Assembly (NCBI GenBank): GCA_958295495.1
Contig: OY282352.1
Span: 3,288,548 to 3,352,547 of the forward strand
Reading direction: 5' to 3'
DNA length: 64,000 nucleotides
From: an uncultured Latescibacterota bacterium
GTDB lineage: Bacteria; Latescibacterota; UBA2968; UBA8231
Below the pieces are notes generated by a model. The model made no database searches, was not told where the DNA came from, and saw only the letters and a list, made by a program, of their open reading frames with translations. Positions 36,192 to 44,220 of the stretch are shown here, piece by piece. Position 1 is the stretch's first letter; each line of letters opens with the position of its first letter. The translations under genes were made by a program, and so were the position numbers.

Positions 36192-36845
36192 CTAGCGGCT
36201 CAGCGCCCAGACCGCGATATTGGCACCCATTTTGAGGGCCTCGAGTCGCTTGCCCTCTGGGTCGCTGTGGACGTCGGGGTCCTCCCAGCCATCGCCTAGA
36301 TCTGCCTCATAAGTGTACAGCACGGCTAGGCGCTCGCCCGCAAAAAGCGCGAGGGCTTGCGGCCTTTTGCCGTCGTGCTCGTGGACCTTGGGCAGGCCCG
36401 CTGGTAACTCGAAGTGGCAGTGGAACAGGGGATGTTCGGGCGGCAGCTCCACCCACTCGGCATTGGGGAAGACTTGGCGCATGGCGCGGCGGAAGCTCTC
36501 GTCCATGCCGTAGTTGTCGTCGGCGTGGAGAAAGCCGCCGCTTTCCAAGTAGTGCCTAAGCCGCGCCGCCTCCTCAGCGGAAAAAACCACATTGCCGTGC
36601 CCGGTCATGTAGATGTACGGATGGGAAAACAACTCCTCGTCCATGATTTGCACCCGCGCCTCGGCTTCGGCCGCGTCGATTTGGGTGTGTTCCCTCAAGA
36701 AGCGGAGCAGGTTGGGCAGGGAAGAGGGATTGCTGTACCAGTCGCCGCCGCCGCCGTATTGCAGCCGCGCAATAGTAAATAGGGGCTGGGCCGGGCTAGG
36801 TACAGCGAGGAGCGCGATGGCGAGCGCGGTGTAGAGGCTGTGCAT
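36192..36845 (-). CDS. DUF4159-domain protein
   Basis: 217 residues with a signal peptide (LYTALAIALLAVPSPAQP). Conserved blocks FTIARLQYGGGGDWYSNPSSLPNLLRFL, HPYIYMTGHGNVVFSAEEAARLRHYLESGGFLHADDNYGMD and YTYEADLGDGWEDP match DUF4159, a family with a glutamine-amidotransferase-like fold of unknown role. Last gene of a minus-strand operon; its start lies directly beside the stop of the propeller protein (1 base). A periplasmic or surface function is likely. Confidence 0.8.
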   Translation of the reverse strand: MHSLYTALAIALLAVPSPAQPLFTIARLQYGGGGDWYSNPSSLPNLLRFLREHTQIDAAEAEARVQIMDEELFSHPYIYMTGHGNVVFSAEEAARLRHYLESGGFLHADDNYGMDESFRRAMRQVFPNAEWVELPPEHPLFHCHFELPAGLPKVHEHDGKRPQALALFAGERLAVLYTYEADLGDGWEDPDVHSDPEGKRLEALKMGANIAVWALSR

Positions 36846-36846
36846 G

Positions 36847-39051
36847 TCAGCGGTTGTTGATCACGGCGAATTTGCCGCGCACTGCGTCGCCAGTTTCTGC
36901 CGGCGCGACAAAGTAGTAAATACCCGACCCCACGAGAAAGCCGGCGGCGCTCTGGCCATTCCAAGTGACCGCACCTTCGCCAGCTACGCCGTCGAGCTGG
37001 CGGACGAGTTCGCCGGCCGCGGTAAAAATGCGTACACCCGTCCCCAGCGGCAGGTCGGCAAAGGTCACAGCTGCACCGCGCACGCCGACATGGAAGGGGT
37101 TGGGATACGCGTATGCCTGAGGACCAGCGGCTATCCCCGGACCGCCAAGTTGCAAGCGGCTCATCCCGGCGAGCGTGCCAATCCACAGCGCACCGTTTTC
37201 CCGATCGAAGTACAGTGAATTGACGCGGTTGTTGACGAGGCCGTCGCTGGTGTCGAGCGCGAACTCGACTTGGCCCTCGGTGTCGATGCGGGCCAAGCCA
37301 CCTTCAGTGCCGACCCAAATGCGCCCCCAGTCATCTTCGGCAAGCGACGTGGTCGCGGTGGCCGGCAGGCCACTGTCGGCCTTGTACACCTTCCAGCTTG
37401 TGACCTCAAAATGTGCGCTGGTGCGCGAATAGTCGCCGCGCACTGCATTGAGACCGTTGTTCGTGGCGACCCACACCTGCCCCGAGCGATCGACGTGAAT
37501 GTCGCTGACGGTATCGCTAGTCAGGTTTGGATAGGCGACCGTGTCGAAGACAAGGCCGATCTCGTCGCCAAGCTCAAAAGGGGTACCGCCATCGTCTAAG
37601 AGGAGGAAGCCGTCGAGTGCCGTCCCGACCCACTTCAGGCCGTTGGGACCGATGGCGATTTTGCTCATGTCCCGGTCCGGGGACATGCCGAAGTCCAACT
37701 GGTTGTTGAGTGCGGCCTGTTGGGGTGGCCATCCATCCATGACGACTAGCCCATTGCGGACGTTGGCGATCCACAGCAAGCCGTTGGCGTCGCGGTCGAT
37801 GTCGCTAATGGCGACAAAAGTATCGCTGCCGATGCCTTCGAGAGCCGAGTTGTTGGCGGTGAGGTTCTGCCACTGGCCGTTGGCATCGCGCACGTCAATG
37901 CCCCGACCCCAAGTGCCGACCCACAGCAGGCCCTCGGCGTCGGTCTCCACGGCCGAGACGATCTCGGACGACAGGTCGGTCCTTGTGTTGTGAGTGGTCC
38001 AGCCCTCGCCATCGAACTCGTACAGGCCAAAAGCAGGCAGATTGTCCTTGGGCACGGAGGCGACCCATAAATGACCGTCGGCGGTTTGAGTTATGTCGAA
38101 GAAGAAATTGCCTATAGGCTCGCGGGGCGGCGGCGGTGGGTCGGTGCCGAGGACGCGCAGGCCGCTCGCGCTGGCCACCCACAGGGGGCCGTCGGCATCG
38201 GACAGGTCGGCGGCGTTGCTGATGCCTTTTGCGCTGAGCGGCTGCCAACGGTTGCCTTGGCGCTGGAACAAGCTGCCGTCGGCCGTCGCGCTGACGATGC
38301 GCCCCTCAAACAGGCCGAGGGCAACACTGCTGGTCGTGGAGTAATCGAGCGCGGGGCGGTCGAGCGCGGGATGTACTCGCCAGACCCCGTCCGTGGCCGA
38401 GACGAAGAGCGTGTCTTGAAAGACTAGCACATCGCGCACCTCGCCCCTTATTGGCTCAGCCTCCCAACTGCTGGGGTCTTGGAGGTTGGGCTGGCGCAAA
38501 TCCGCCCACACTAGGCCATTGACAGTCCCGGCCCATAGGCGACCGGCAAACACCTCAAGGCTGGTCACCTCGGTGTCTTTGGTCAGATTCCCCAAGCGGC
38601 GATAGGTTTCCTTGACCTCCTCCTTGCTGATGATAAATGCACTGACGCCGCGCTCGCTGCCGACGTAGAGGATGTCCCCATGAGGCTTGAGGGCGTTGAT
38701 GCGGAGGTTTTGGAAGTCGAGAAAGGGCGGGTCGAAGCGGTCTTGCTCGGGCCGATAGCGGCTCAAGCCTTGGGAGTGCGTACCAAACCACAGGTGGCCG
38801 CTGGCATCTACGGATAGGCTCAAGATGAGGTTGCCCGGTAGGCCGTTGCGGCGGGTGAAGCGCGTATAGGCTTGGGTCTGCTGGTCGTAGCGCAGGACGC
38901 CGCCGCTGGTGCCGGCCCAGACCGCGTCTTGGTGGACGAGGACCCGATTGATTTGGCGCATACTGGTATAGGCTTCCCATTGGGTGCCGGATAACTGGGC
39001 GCGGACGGGCAGGGCCAAAAGCAGCAATGGAGCGAGGCGGAGCAAGAGCAT
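36847..39051 (-). CDS. Secreted beta-propeller protein with C-terminal FlgD-like domain (PorZ-like)
   Basis: 734 residues. Signal peptide, then about 14 'two-component regulator propeller' repeats (DASGHLWFGTHSQGLSRY, DANGLLWIANVRNGLV, DDWGRIWVGTEGGLARID), enough for two seven-bladed propellers. It ends with a FlgD-like Ig domain opened by YPNPFHVG. This layout recalls PorZ, a type IX secretion component of Bacteroidetes, but simple secreted sensors look the same. Lies 9 bases after priA and next to the DUF4159 gene. Function unknown; surface-located by inference. Confidence 0.78.
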   Translation of the reverse strand: MLLLRLAPLLLLALPVRAQLSGTQWEAYTSMRQINRVLVHQDAVWAGTSGGVLRYDQQTQAYTRFTRRNGLPGNLILSLSVDASGHLWFGTHSQGLSRYRPEQDRFDPPFLDFQNLRINALKPHGDILYVGSERGVSAFIISKEEVKETYRRLGNLTKDTEVTSLEVFAGRLWAGTVNGLVWADLRQPNLQDPSSWEAEPIRGEVRDVLVFQDTLFVSATDGVWRVHPALDRPALDYSTTSSVALGLFEGRIVSATADGSLFQRQGNRWQPLSAKGISNAADLSDADGPLWVASASGLRVLGTDPPPPPREPIGNFFFDITQTADGHLWVASVPKDNLPAFGLYEFDGEGWTTHNTRTDLSSEIVSAVETDAEGLLWVGTWGRGIDVRDANGQWQNLTANNSALEGIGSDTFVAISDIDRDANGLLWIANVRNGLVVMDGWPPQQAALNNQLDFGMSPDRDMSKIAIGPNGLKWVGTALDGFLLLDDGGTPFELGDEIGLVFDTVAYPNLTSDTVSDIHVDRSGQVWVATNNGLNAVRGDYSRTSAHFEVTSWKVYKADSGLPATATTSLAEDDWGRIWVGTEGGLARIDTEGQVEFALDTSDGLVNNRVNSLYFDRENGALWIGTLAGMSRLQLGGPGIAAGPQAYAYPNPFHVGVRGAAVTFADLPLGTGVRIFTAAGELVRQLDGVAGEGAVTWNGQSAAGFLVGSGIYYFVAPAETGDAVRGKFAVINNR

Positions 39052-39060
39052 GGGGACGGC

Positions 39061-41511
39061 CTACATCATCGTTAGAGGGTCGATGTTGATGGAAAAGTGA
39101 AGGGCGTGGCTTTTGGCGGCCTCGCGCATGGCCGGCAGTGCGCTGAGGGCGGTTGTGCGCAAGTGGCGCGCCGAGGAGCCGCGCAAGAGTGCTTGCCAGC
39201 GGTAGTGACCGCGCAGCCGCGCCAGCGGTGCCGGCGCCGGCCCGAGTACGAGCGCGGCTGCGTCGAGGCCCTGCCGCAGGGCTTCTACTCCCTGTTGCGC
39301 CCCGGTTTCAACGGCTTGCTCGCAGGGGCCGCGCCAGCGAAAGACGATTAGGCGGCCAAAAGGGGGGAACCCAGCCTGCTGCCGCTGGGCCAACTCGCTG
39401 TGGACAAAGGCCGCGTAATTTTGGCGTGCGGCCGCACACAGCACTGCGTCGTCGGGCAGGAGCGTCTGGATGACGACCTCACCGGCAGTATGGCCGCGCC
39501 CCGAGCGGCCGGCGACTTGGGTTAGGAGTTGGAAGCTGCGCTCGGCCGCGCGGAAGTCGGGCAGGTGCAGGCCGGTGTCCGCGGAAATCACGCCGACTAG
39601 CGTGACCTCGGGCAGGTCGAGGCCCTTGGCGATCATTTGGGTGCCGAGCAGCACGTCGGCCTCGCCGCTGCGGAAGCGCTCGACGAGCACGTCGTGTGCG
39701 CCTTTCCAAGCGGTGGTATCTACATCCATGCGGATGACGCGGATGCCGGGGAATTGGGCCAACAGCGCACTTTCGACTCGTTGGGTGCCCACCCCGTCGA
39801 AGCGCAACTCCGGGCTGCCGCAGGAAGGACAGATCGACGGGGGTGGGGCCGCGAAGTCGCAGTAATGACAGCGGGTCTCGGAGGCAGTGGGTCGCCGGTG
39901 ATAGGTCAGGGAGACTCGGCAACTGCGGCACTGGATTGGCTCTCCACAGGCGGTGCAGCCGATGAAGGGCGCGAAGCCGCGGCGATTTTGCAACAGGATG
40001 ATTTTTTCGCCGCGGTTGAGGCGGTCCTGCATCTTGCGCCGCAAGTCGTGCGAGAAAATGGCGCGCTGCTGCCGTTGGAAAGGCTCCTGTTTCATATCGA
40101 CGACCGTCACTTGCGGCAAGGGGCGGTCGTCGATGCGGCGGGGCAAGGTGTGGAGGTGGTACTTGCCCGTGGTGGCATTCCAGTGCGACTCTAGGCTGGG
40201 CGTGGCCGAGCCGAGGACGACGACGGCATTGCAGCGCTGCCCGCGGACTAAGGCGAGGTCTCGGGCGTTGTAGGTGAGGGGGTGGCTGTTGTCTAGGTCT
40301 TCTTGTTTGTACGAGGTGTCGTGCTCTTCGTCCACGACAATCAGCCCCAAATCATCTACTGGTGCGAGGATGGCCGAGCGAGCGCCGATGAGCACGCGCT
40401 GCTCGCGGCGGCGCAAGCAACGCCAAGTGTCGTAGCGCTCTCCGGCCGAGAGCTGGCTGTGGAGGACGGCGACGGCCTCGCCAAAGTGCTCCTTGAAGCG
40501 CCGCACCATCTGCCAAGCAAGGGCGATTTCTGGAACCAAGATGATCGCGCCCCGGCCCGCGGCCAACGCCTGCGCCACGAGCTGGATGTACACGAGGGTT
40601 TTGCCCGAGCCGGTGACGCCGTGCAACAGGGCCGGATAGAATTCCCGGGCATCGAGCGCGGCCGACAGGGCGTTGAGGGCCTGCTGCTGGTCGGTGGTAG
40701 GGACGAGATCGGGGGGAGCACCGCTGGCGATGTGGGCGAGGGGATCGCGGACGACTTCCTCGGCCGTTGATTCAATCAAGCCACGACCTTCGAGGGCCTT
40801 GAGTACGGCCGAGGAGAAACCGGCCTCGCTCAGTTCGCTGCGTGCGGCCGTGGGGTGGTCGAGCAAGTAGCGCAGACAGGCCGCTTGGCGCGGGGCGCGC
40901 TTTTCGATGTCGGCGATGGCTGCGGGCGCGGCCGGTTCGTCGCTCAGGAGGAAGCGGCGTTGGCTCAGGGCGCGGGGTCGTCGGTCTTCGAGTACGGGCG
41001 CGATTTCAATGCGCCCGCTGCGGCTCAGAGCGCGTACTCCCTTTTCCAAACCTTGGCTGCCGAGGCGGCGCTTGAGGGTGCTGACCTTGAGGGCGCCGCT
41101 GCGCTGCAACTCGCCGATGATCCGTGCTTCTATACCCGTGTGGTGCCCAGCGGGCATCTCGCGCAGTTGCACGAGGCGGTTGGAGCTGAGTTTGACGCCT
41201 GGGGGCAGGGCGGCCATCAGGGCACTGCCGAGGGGAGCCATGTAGTAGGAAGCCATCCAGCGACAGAGCGCAACGACCTCGGGCGTGAGAAGCGAGGTGT
41301 CGAGAATTTGTTCAATAGGGCGGATTTTGCTCGGGGAGAGGTCGCCGATTGTAGCCGGCCCCAAGACGACGCCAGTGAGCCGGCGCTGAACTACCGGCAC
41401 CAACACCAAGGCCCCCGGCCGCGCTTCAGCGGCGAGTTCCGCAGGTACGCCATAGGTCAACTCGCGCGCTACGGGTGGCGGTAGGGCCACCTCTACGTAG
41501 CCTTGGATCAT
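39061..41511 (-). CDS. priA: Primosomal replication-restart helicase PriA
   Basis: 816 residues. ATG 41511 begins MIQGYVEVALPPPVARELTY, the usual 3'-DNA-binding domain; the frame extends upstream to 41652 but only as unlike sequence. Walker A GVTGSGKT near residue 300, DEEHDTSYKQE near 395 and the helicase C-terminal motifs (GRSGRG) are present. The zinc-binding insert (CTACG, CRSC, CHYC, CPSC; about 520-575) has all eight cysteines. Restarts stalled forks by loading DnaB. The start overlaps the stop of the RodZ-like gene (ATGA). Confidence 0.95.
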   Translation of the reverse strand: MIQGYVEVALPPPVARELTYGVPAELAAEARPGALVLVPVVQRRLTGVVLGPATIGDLSPSKIRPIEQILDTSLLTPEVVALCRWMASYYMAPLGSALMAALPPGVKLSSNRLVQLREMPAGHHTGIEARIIGELQRSGALKVSTLKRRLGSQGLEKGVRALSRSGRIEIAPVLEDRRPRALSQRRFLLSDEPAAPAAIADIEKRAPRQAACLRYLLDHPTAARSELSEAGFSSAVLKALEGRGLIESTAEEVVRDPLAHIASGAPPDLVPTTDQQQALNALSAALDAREFYPALLHGVTGSGKTLVYIQLVAQALAAGRGAIILVPEIALAWQMVRRFKEHFGEAVAVLHSQLSAGERYDTWRCLRRREQRVLIGARSAILAPVDDLGLIVVDEEHDTSYKQEDLDNSHPLTYNARDLALVRGQRCNAVVVLGSATPSLESHWNATTGKYHLHTLPRRIDDRPLPQVTVVDMKQEPFQRQQRAIFSHDLRRKMQDRLNRGEKIILLQNRRGFAPFIGCTACGEPIQCRSCRVSLTYHRRPTASETRCHYCDFAAPPPSICPSCGSPELRFDGVGTQRVESALLAQFPGIRVIRMDVDTTAWKGAHDVLVERFRSGEADVLLGTQMIAKGLDLPEVTLVGVISADTGLHLPDFRAAERSFQLLTQVAGRSGRGHTAGEVVIQTLLPDDAVLCAAARQNYAAFVHSELAQRQQAGFPPFGRLIVFRWRGPCEQAVETGAQQGVEALRQGLDAAALVLGPAPAPLARLRGHYRWQALLRGSSARHLRTTALSALPAMREAAKSHALHFSINIDPLTMM

Positions 41512-42419
41512 GGTTGGGCGTCGAGGGCCTCTTCTGCGGAAGGCTGTGAGTCCAGTTTTAGAAACGCGATGCCATCGGCCGCGGCGCGGAAGTGCAGCAC
41601 TTGGTTGGGATCGCCAAGCTGGCCATCGCCGAGTAGTTGGCCGTCCAACCAATAGCGCAGGCCGTGGGGACGGGTCGAGAGCACGACGAAGTGGTCGCGG
41701 GCCTCAAAGCGGTGGCGCTGGCCGGGTGGAACGACGCCCTCAAAATTTTCTGCGGCATCATCCCAGCTAATCTGCACCCAAGTAGAGTCGCGGGCCTCTA
41801 GTTCGAGGACGACGGTGGTGGTGGTTTGTGCGGCCACCGCGGCCGCCACAGTGTCTGCGGACGCGGGTGCGTCAGAAGTACCTATCTCGGTGGATGATTG
41901 GGCGACAAGCGCGTCGTTTAGGGTGGTTGTCGGCTGGGATTGGGCCGGAGTGGCGGTCACTTGCGTTGGAACGACGGTCGCTTGCGGCGGGGCAGCGGAT
42001 TGGGCTGGGATCTGTGGCGGTGGCGCAGCAGCCCTACCGCTGAAAAAGTAGAACGCCACCGCGAGGGCGCAGCAGGCACCTATTACGAGGCTGATGACGA
42101 TCAGCGGCTTCCGCGAGCGGCGCGGAACAGGCTGCGATATTAAGACCGTAGGTCGGTGGCGAGGTTGGAAGGCCCGGCCGTGCTGTTGGTCGAAGCGGGT
42201 CAGGAACGGTTCGGGATCGAGGTCGAGGTATTCGACATAGGCTTTCAGGGCTAAGCGGCCAAATACCGGCTCGACCACATCGAACTGGCCAGTTTCTATG
42301 CTCTGTAAAACGGCCAAACTAATGCCGCTCTGTCGCTGGACTTCTTCGAGGCCGAGGCCGCGCGCTTGGCGGGCGGCTGACAATTCTTCTGCGATGGTTT
42401 GTTGTTGTTCTTCGTTCAT
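41508..42419 (-). CDS. RodZ-like helix-turn-helix membrane protein (DUF4115)
   Basis: 303 residues from ATG 42419, which overlaps the maf stop (ATGA). N-terminal Cro/C1-type HTH (SAARQARGLGLEEVQRQSGI, LQSIETGQF, AYVEYLDLDP), basic linker, one membrane helix (KPLIVISLVIGACCALAVAF), a Pro/Thr/Gln-rich periplasmic linker, and a C-terminal DUF4115-like beta domain (LELEARDSTWVQISWDDA ... GQRHRFEA). Matches RodZ, which links MreB to the cell-wall machinery. The window shows no mreB. Confidence 0.85.
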   Translation of the reverse strand: MNEEQQQTIAEELSAARQARGLGLEEVQRQSGISLAVLQSIETGQFDVVEPVFGRLALKAYVEYLDLDPEPFLTRFDQQHGRAFQPRHRPTVLISQPVPRRSRKPLIVISLVIGACCALAVAFYFFSGRAAAPPPQIPAQSAAPPQATVVPTQVTATPAQSQPTTTLNDALVAQSSTEIGTSDAPASADTVAAAVAAQTTTTVVLELEARDSTWVQISWDDAAENFEGVVPPGQRHRFEARDHFVVLSTRPHGLRYWLDGQLLGDGQLGDPNQVLHFRAAADGIAFLKLDSQPSAEEALDAQP

Positions 42420-43003
42420 TTTGTGGCCCGATCGTTTAGGTCGCACCCCACCGCGCTCAAGAGGACGCAAAGACGAGCTAGGGGCAGACCAACTACATTA
42501 TAATAACAACCTGCGATGCGTTCAATAAAGCGCGCCCCTAGCCCCTGTATGCCATAGCCACCGGCTTTGTCGAGGGGTTCGCCGCTGGCGACGTAAGCGG
42601 CGATGTCAGCGGCGGTCAAGGGCCGCATTTCCACTTGGGTACAAACAGCTTCTTGCAGGAGCTGTGCGCCGCTTTGGATGGCTAGCCCAGTATAGACCTG
42701 ATGGACCTCGCCCGAGAGGCGACTGAGCATGGAGGCCGCATCGGCCGCGTCGGCGGGCTTGCCCAATATCGCGCCGTTGCTACAGACGATGGTGTCGGCC
42801 GCGATGATGATGGCGTCGGCGGCGACTGAACTGGCCACAGCGCGGGCTTTGGCCACGGCCGATTCGAGTGCGTAGTCGGCCGGGATGGACGTTGCGGGCA
42901 CCGGCTCTGCCAGCGGACTGGGGACGACTGTGAAGGGCAGGGCGAGCTGGCGCAACAGCGCGGCGCGTCGGGGCGAGGCCGAGCCGAGGATGAGCGGCTT
43001 CAC
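42416..43003 (-). CDS. maf: Maf-family nucleotide pyrophosphatase
   Basis: 195 residues. GTG 43003 begins KPLILGSASPRRAALLRQL, the Maf signature; the longer frame upstream is antisense to dtd and is rejected. Also ADTIVCSNGAILGKPADAADA, the metal/active-site loop. Cleaves non-canonical or modified nucleoside triphosphates and may restrain septation. GTGA overlap with dtd upstream, ATGA overlap with the RodZ-like gene downstream. Confidence 0.9.
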   Translation of the reverse strand: MKPLILGSASPRRAALLRQLALPFTVVPSPLAEPVPATSIPADYALESAVAKARAVASSVAADAIIIAADTIVCSNGAILGKPADAADAASMLSRLSGEVHQVYTGLAIQSGAQLLQEAVCTQVEMRPLTAADIAAYVASGEPLDKAGGYGIQGLGARFIERIAGCYYNVVGLPLARLCVLLSAVGCDLNDRATK

Positions 43004-43443
43004 GCTGGAGACTCCACCATCAAGGTGACCGGGCCGTCGTTGTGGATTTCGACCTGCATGTACGCGCCGAAGACGCCGCGTTGGGGCGGCAAGCCTTGTG
43101 CGGCGAGGAGGTCGAGAAAACGCTCGTACAGGCGCTGGGCAACCGGGGGTGGGGCGGCTTGGACGAAGCTGGGGCGGCGGCCTTTGCGGCAGTCGCCGTA
43201 CAGGGTAAACTGGGAGATGGCGAGTACGCCGCCGCCGACGTCGAGCACCGAGCGGTTCATCTTGCCGTCGTCGTCGTCGAAGATGCGCAGGTGAGCGCAC
43301 TTTTCAGCGCAGAAGCGCAGGGATTGGTCGTCGTCGCCGGGGCCGAAGCCGACGAGTAGGAGCAGGCCCTGGCCGATTTGGCCGCAAAGCTGGCCATCGA
43401 CGTGGACGCTAGCGTGGCTGACGCGCTGGACGAGGACTTTCAC
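43000..43443 (-). CDS. dtd: D-aminoacyl-tRNA deacylase
   Basis: 147 residues. GTG 43443 gives the family start KVLVQRVSHASVHVDGQ; an ATG at 43491 adds 16 residues without family support. Key motifs: SQFTLYGDCRKGRRPSF and, near the C-terminus, NDGPVTLMVES (the Gly-cisPro pair). Removes D-amino acids and glycine from mischarged tRNAs as a dimer. First gene of the dtd-maf-rodZ-priA operon, about 70 bases after a strong promoter. Confidence 0.92.
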   Translation of the reverse strand: MKVLVQRVSHASVHVDGQLCGQIGQGLLLLVGFGPGDDDQSLRFCAEKCAHLRIFDDDDGKMNRSVLDVGGGVLAISQFTLYGDCRKGRRPSFVQAAPPPVAQRLYERFLDLLAAQGLPPQRGVFGAYMQVEIHNDGPVTLMVESPA

Positions 43444-43519
43444 GGGAGGGGGTGCAAGATCAGGGGGGACGCCGTTGGCATCTGGGAACATTTGCGGAAA
43501 TCGGTCATAGAAGTTTTTT

Positions 43520-43555
43520 AATGTACCCCCCGTTGTACTACTGTCAACAGGGGGG
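43520..43555 (-). promoter_or_regulatory. Promoter of the dtd operon, embedded in a hairpin
   Basis: Minus strand: -35 TTGACA (43547-43542), 16-base spacer, -10 TACATT (43525-43520). The spacer and -35 lie in a GC-rich inverted repeat: 43526-43535 (CCCCCCGTTG on the plus strand) pairs with 43545-43555 with one bulge. Confidence 0.6.
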
Positions 43556-43601
43556 ATGCCTCGACGCTGACGCCCTCAGCCGCGGTGTCGCAAGACTCAG
43601 C

Positions 43602-44195
43602 GTGAAATGGAACAATGCGAACGAAACAGCCGAATTGTTGCTAACGCAAGGAGCTGAGATAAACGCCAAGACCGACAAGGGGCGGACGCCGCTGTCCTAT
43701 GAGGCCGAGATGGATGCTGCTGCGACAGCCGAACTGTTACTAGCGAGAGGGGCCGAGGTCAATGCCAAGGCCGACAAGGGGCCGACGCCGCTACACTATG
43801 CGGCGTGGAAAGATGCTTACAAGACGACCCAACTGTTACTAACACAGGGGGCCGAGATAAACGCCAAGGCCGACAAGGGGCTGACGCCGCTGCACTATGC
43901 GGTGAGGGAAAATGCCTACAAGACGGCCAAGCTGTTACTGACGCAGGGAGCCGAGACAAACACCGAGACCGACAAGGGGCTGATGCCGCTGCACTATGCG
44001 GCCGAGATGGATGCTGCTGCGACGGCCGAACTGCTGCTCAAGCAGGGGGCCGAGGTCAACGCTGAGAGCGACGATGGCCTAACACCGCTGTACATTGCGA
44101 CGAAGCACAATGCTACTGAGACAGTCGAGTTGCTATACCGTTATGGTGGCCGAACCAGCCCGCATGGAGGGGACCTGCCAAGGCTTACTCCCTGA
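43602..44195 (+). CDS. Ankyrin-repeat protein
   Basis: About 197 residues from GTG 43602. The frame is open back to 43452, and ATG 43521 is possible, but that ATG lies in the -10 box of the opposing promoter and has no ribosome site. Six 33-residue ankyrin repeats (ETAELLLTQGAEINAKTDKGRTPL, ATAELLLARGAEVNAKADKG, KTTQLLLTQGAEINAKADKG, and so on) very similar in sequence and DNA, so probably recently amplified. No signal peptide. It is a lone plus-strand gene between two minus-strand housekeeping operons, which suggests later insertion. Protein-protein contact role by family. Confidence 0.72.
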   Translation: MKWNNANETAELLLTQGAEINAKTDKGRTPLSYEAEMDAAATAELLLARGAEVNAKADKGPTPLHYAAWKDAYKTTQLLLTQGAEINAKADKGLTPLHYAVRENAYKTAKLLLTQGAETNTETDKGLMPLHYAAEMDAAATAELLLKQGAEVNAESDDGLTPLYIATKHNATETVELLYRYGGRTSPHGGDLPRLTP

Positions 44196-44220
44196 ACCAG
44201 CCCCCACCAACCACTACTTC

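Noticed and set aside
41512..41652. Extended PriA start.
   Set aside because: It overlaps the RodZ-like gene and the overlap-coupled ATG 41511 matches the PriA N-terminus.
43004..43300. N-terminal extension of the Maf frame.
   Set aside because: It overlaps dtd in another frame and has no family similarity; the GTG at 43003 gives the normal start.
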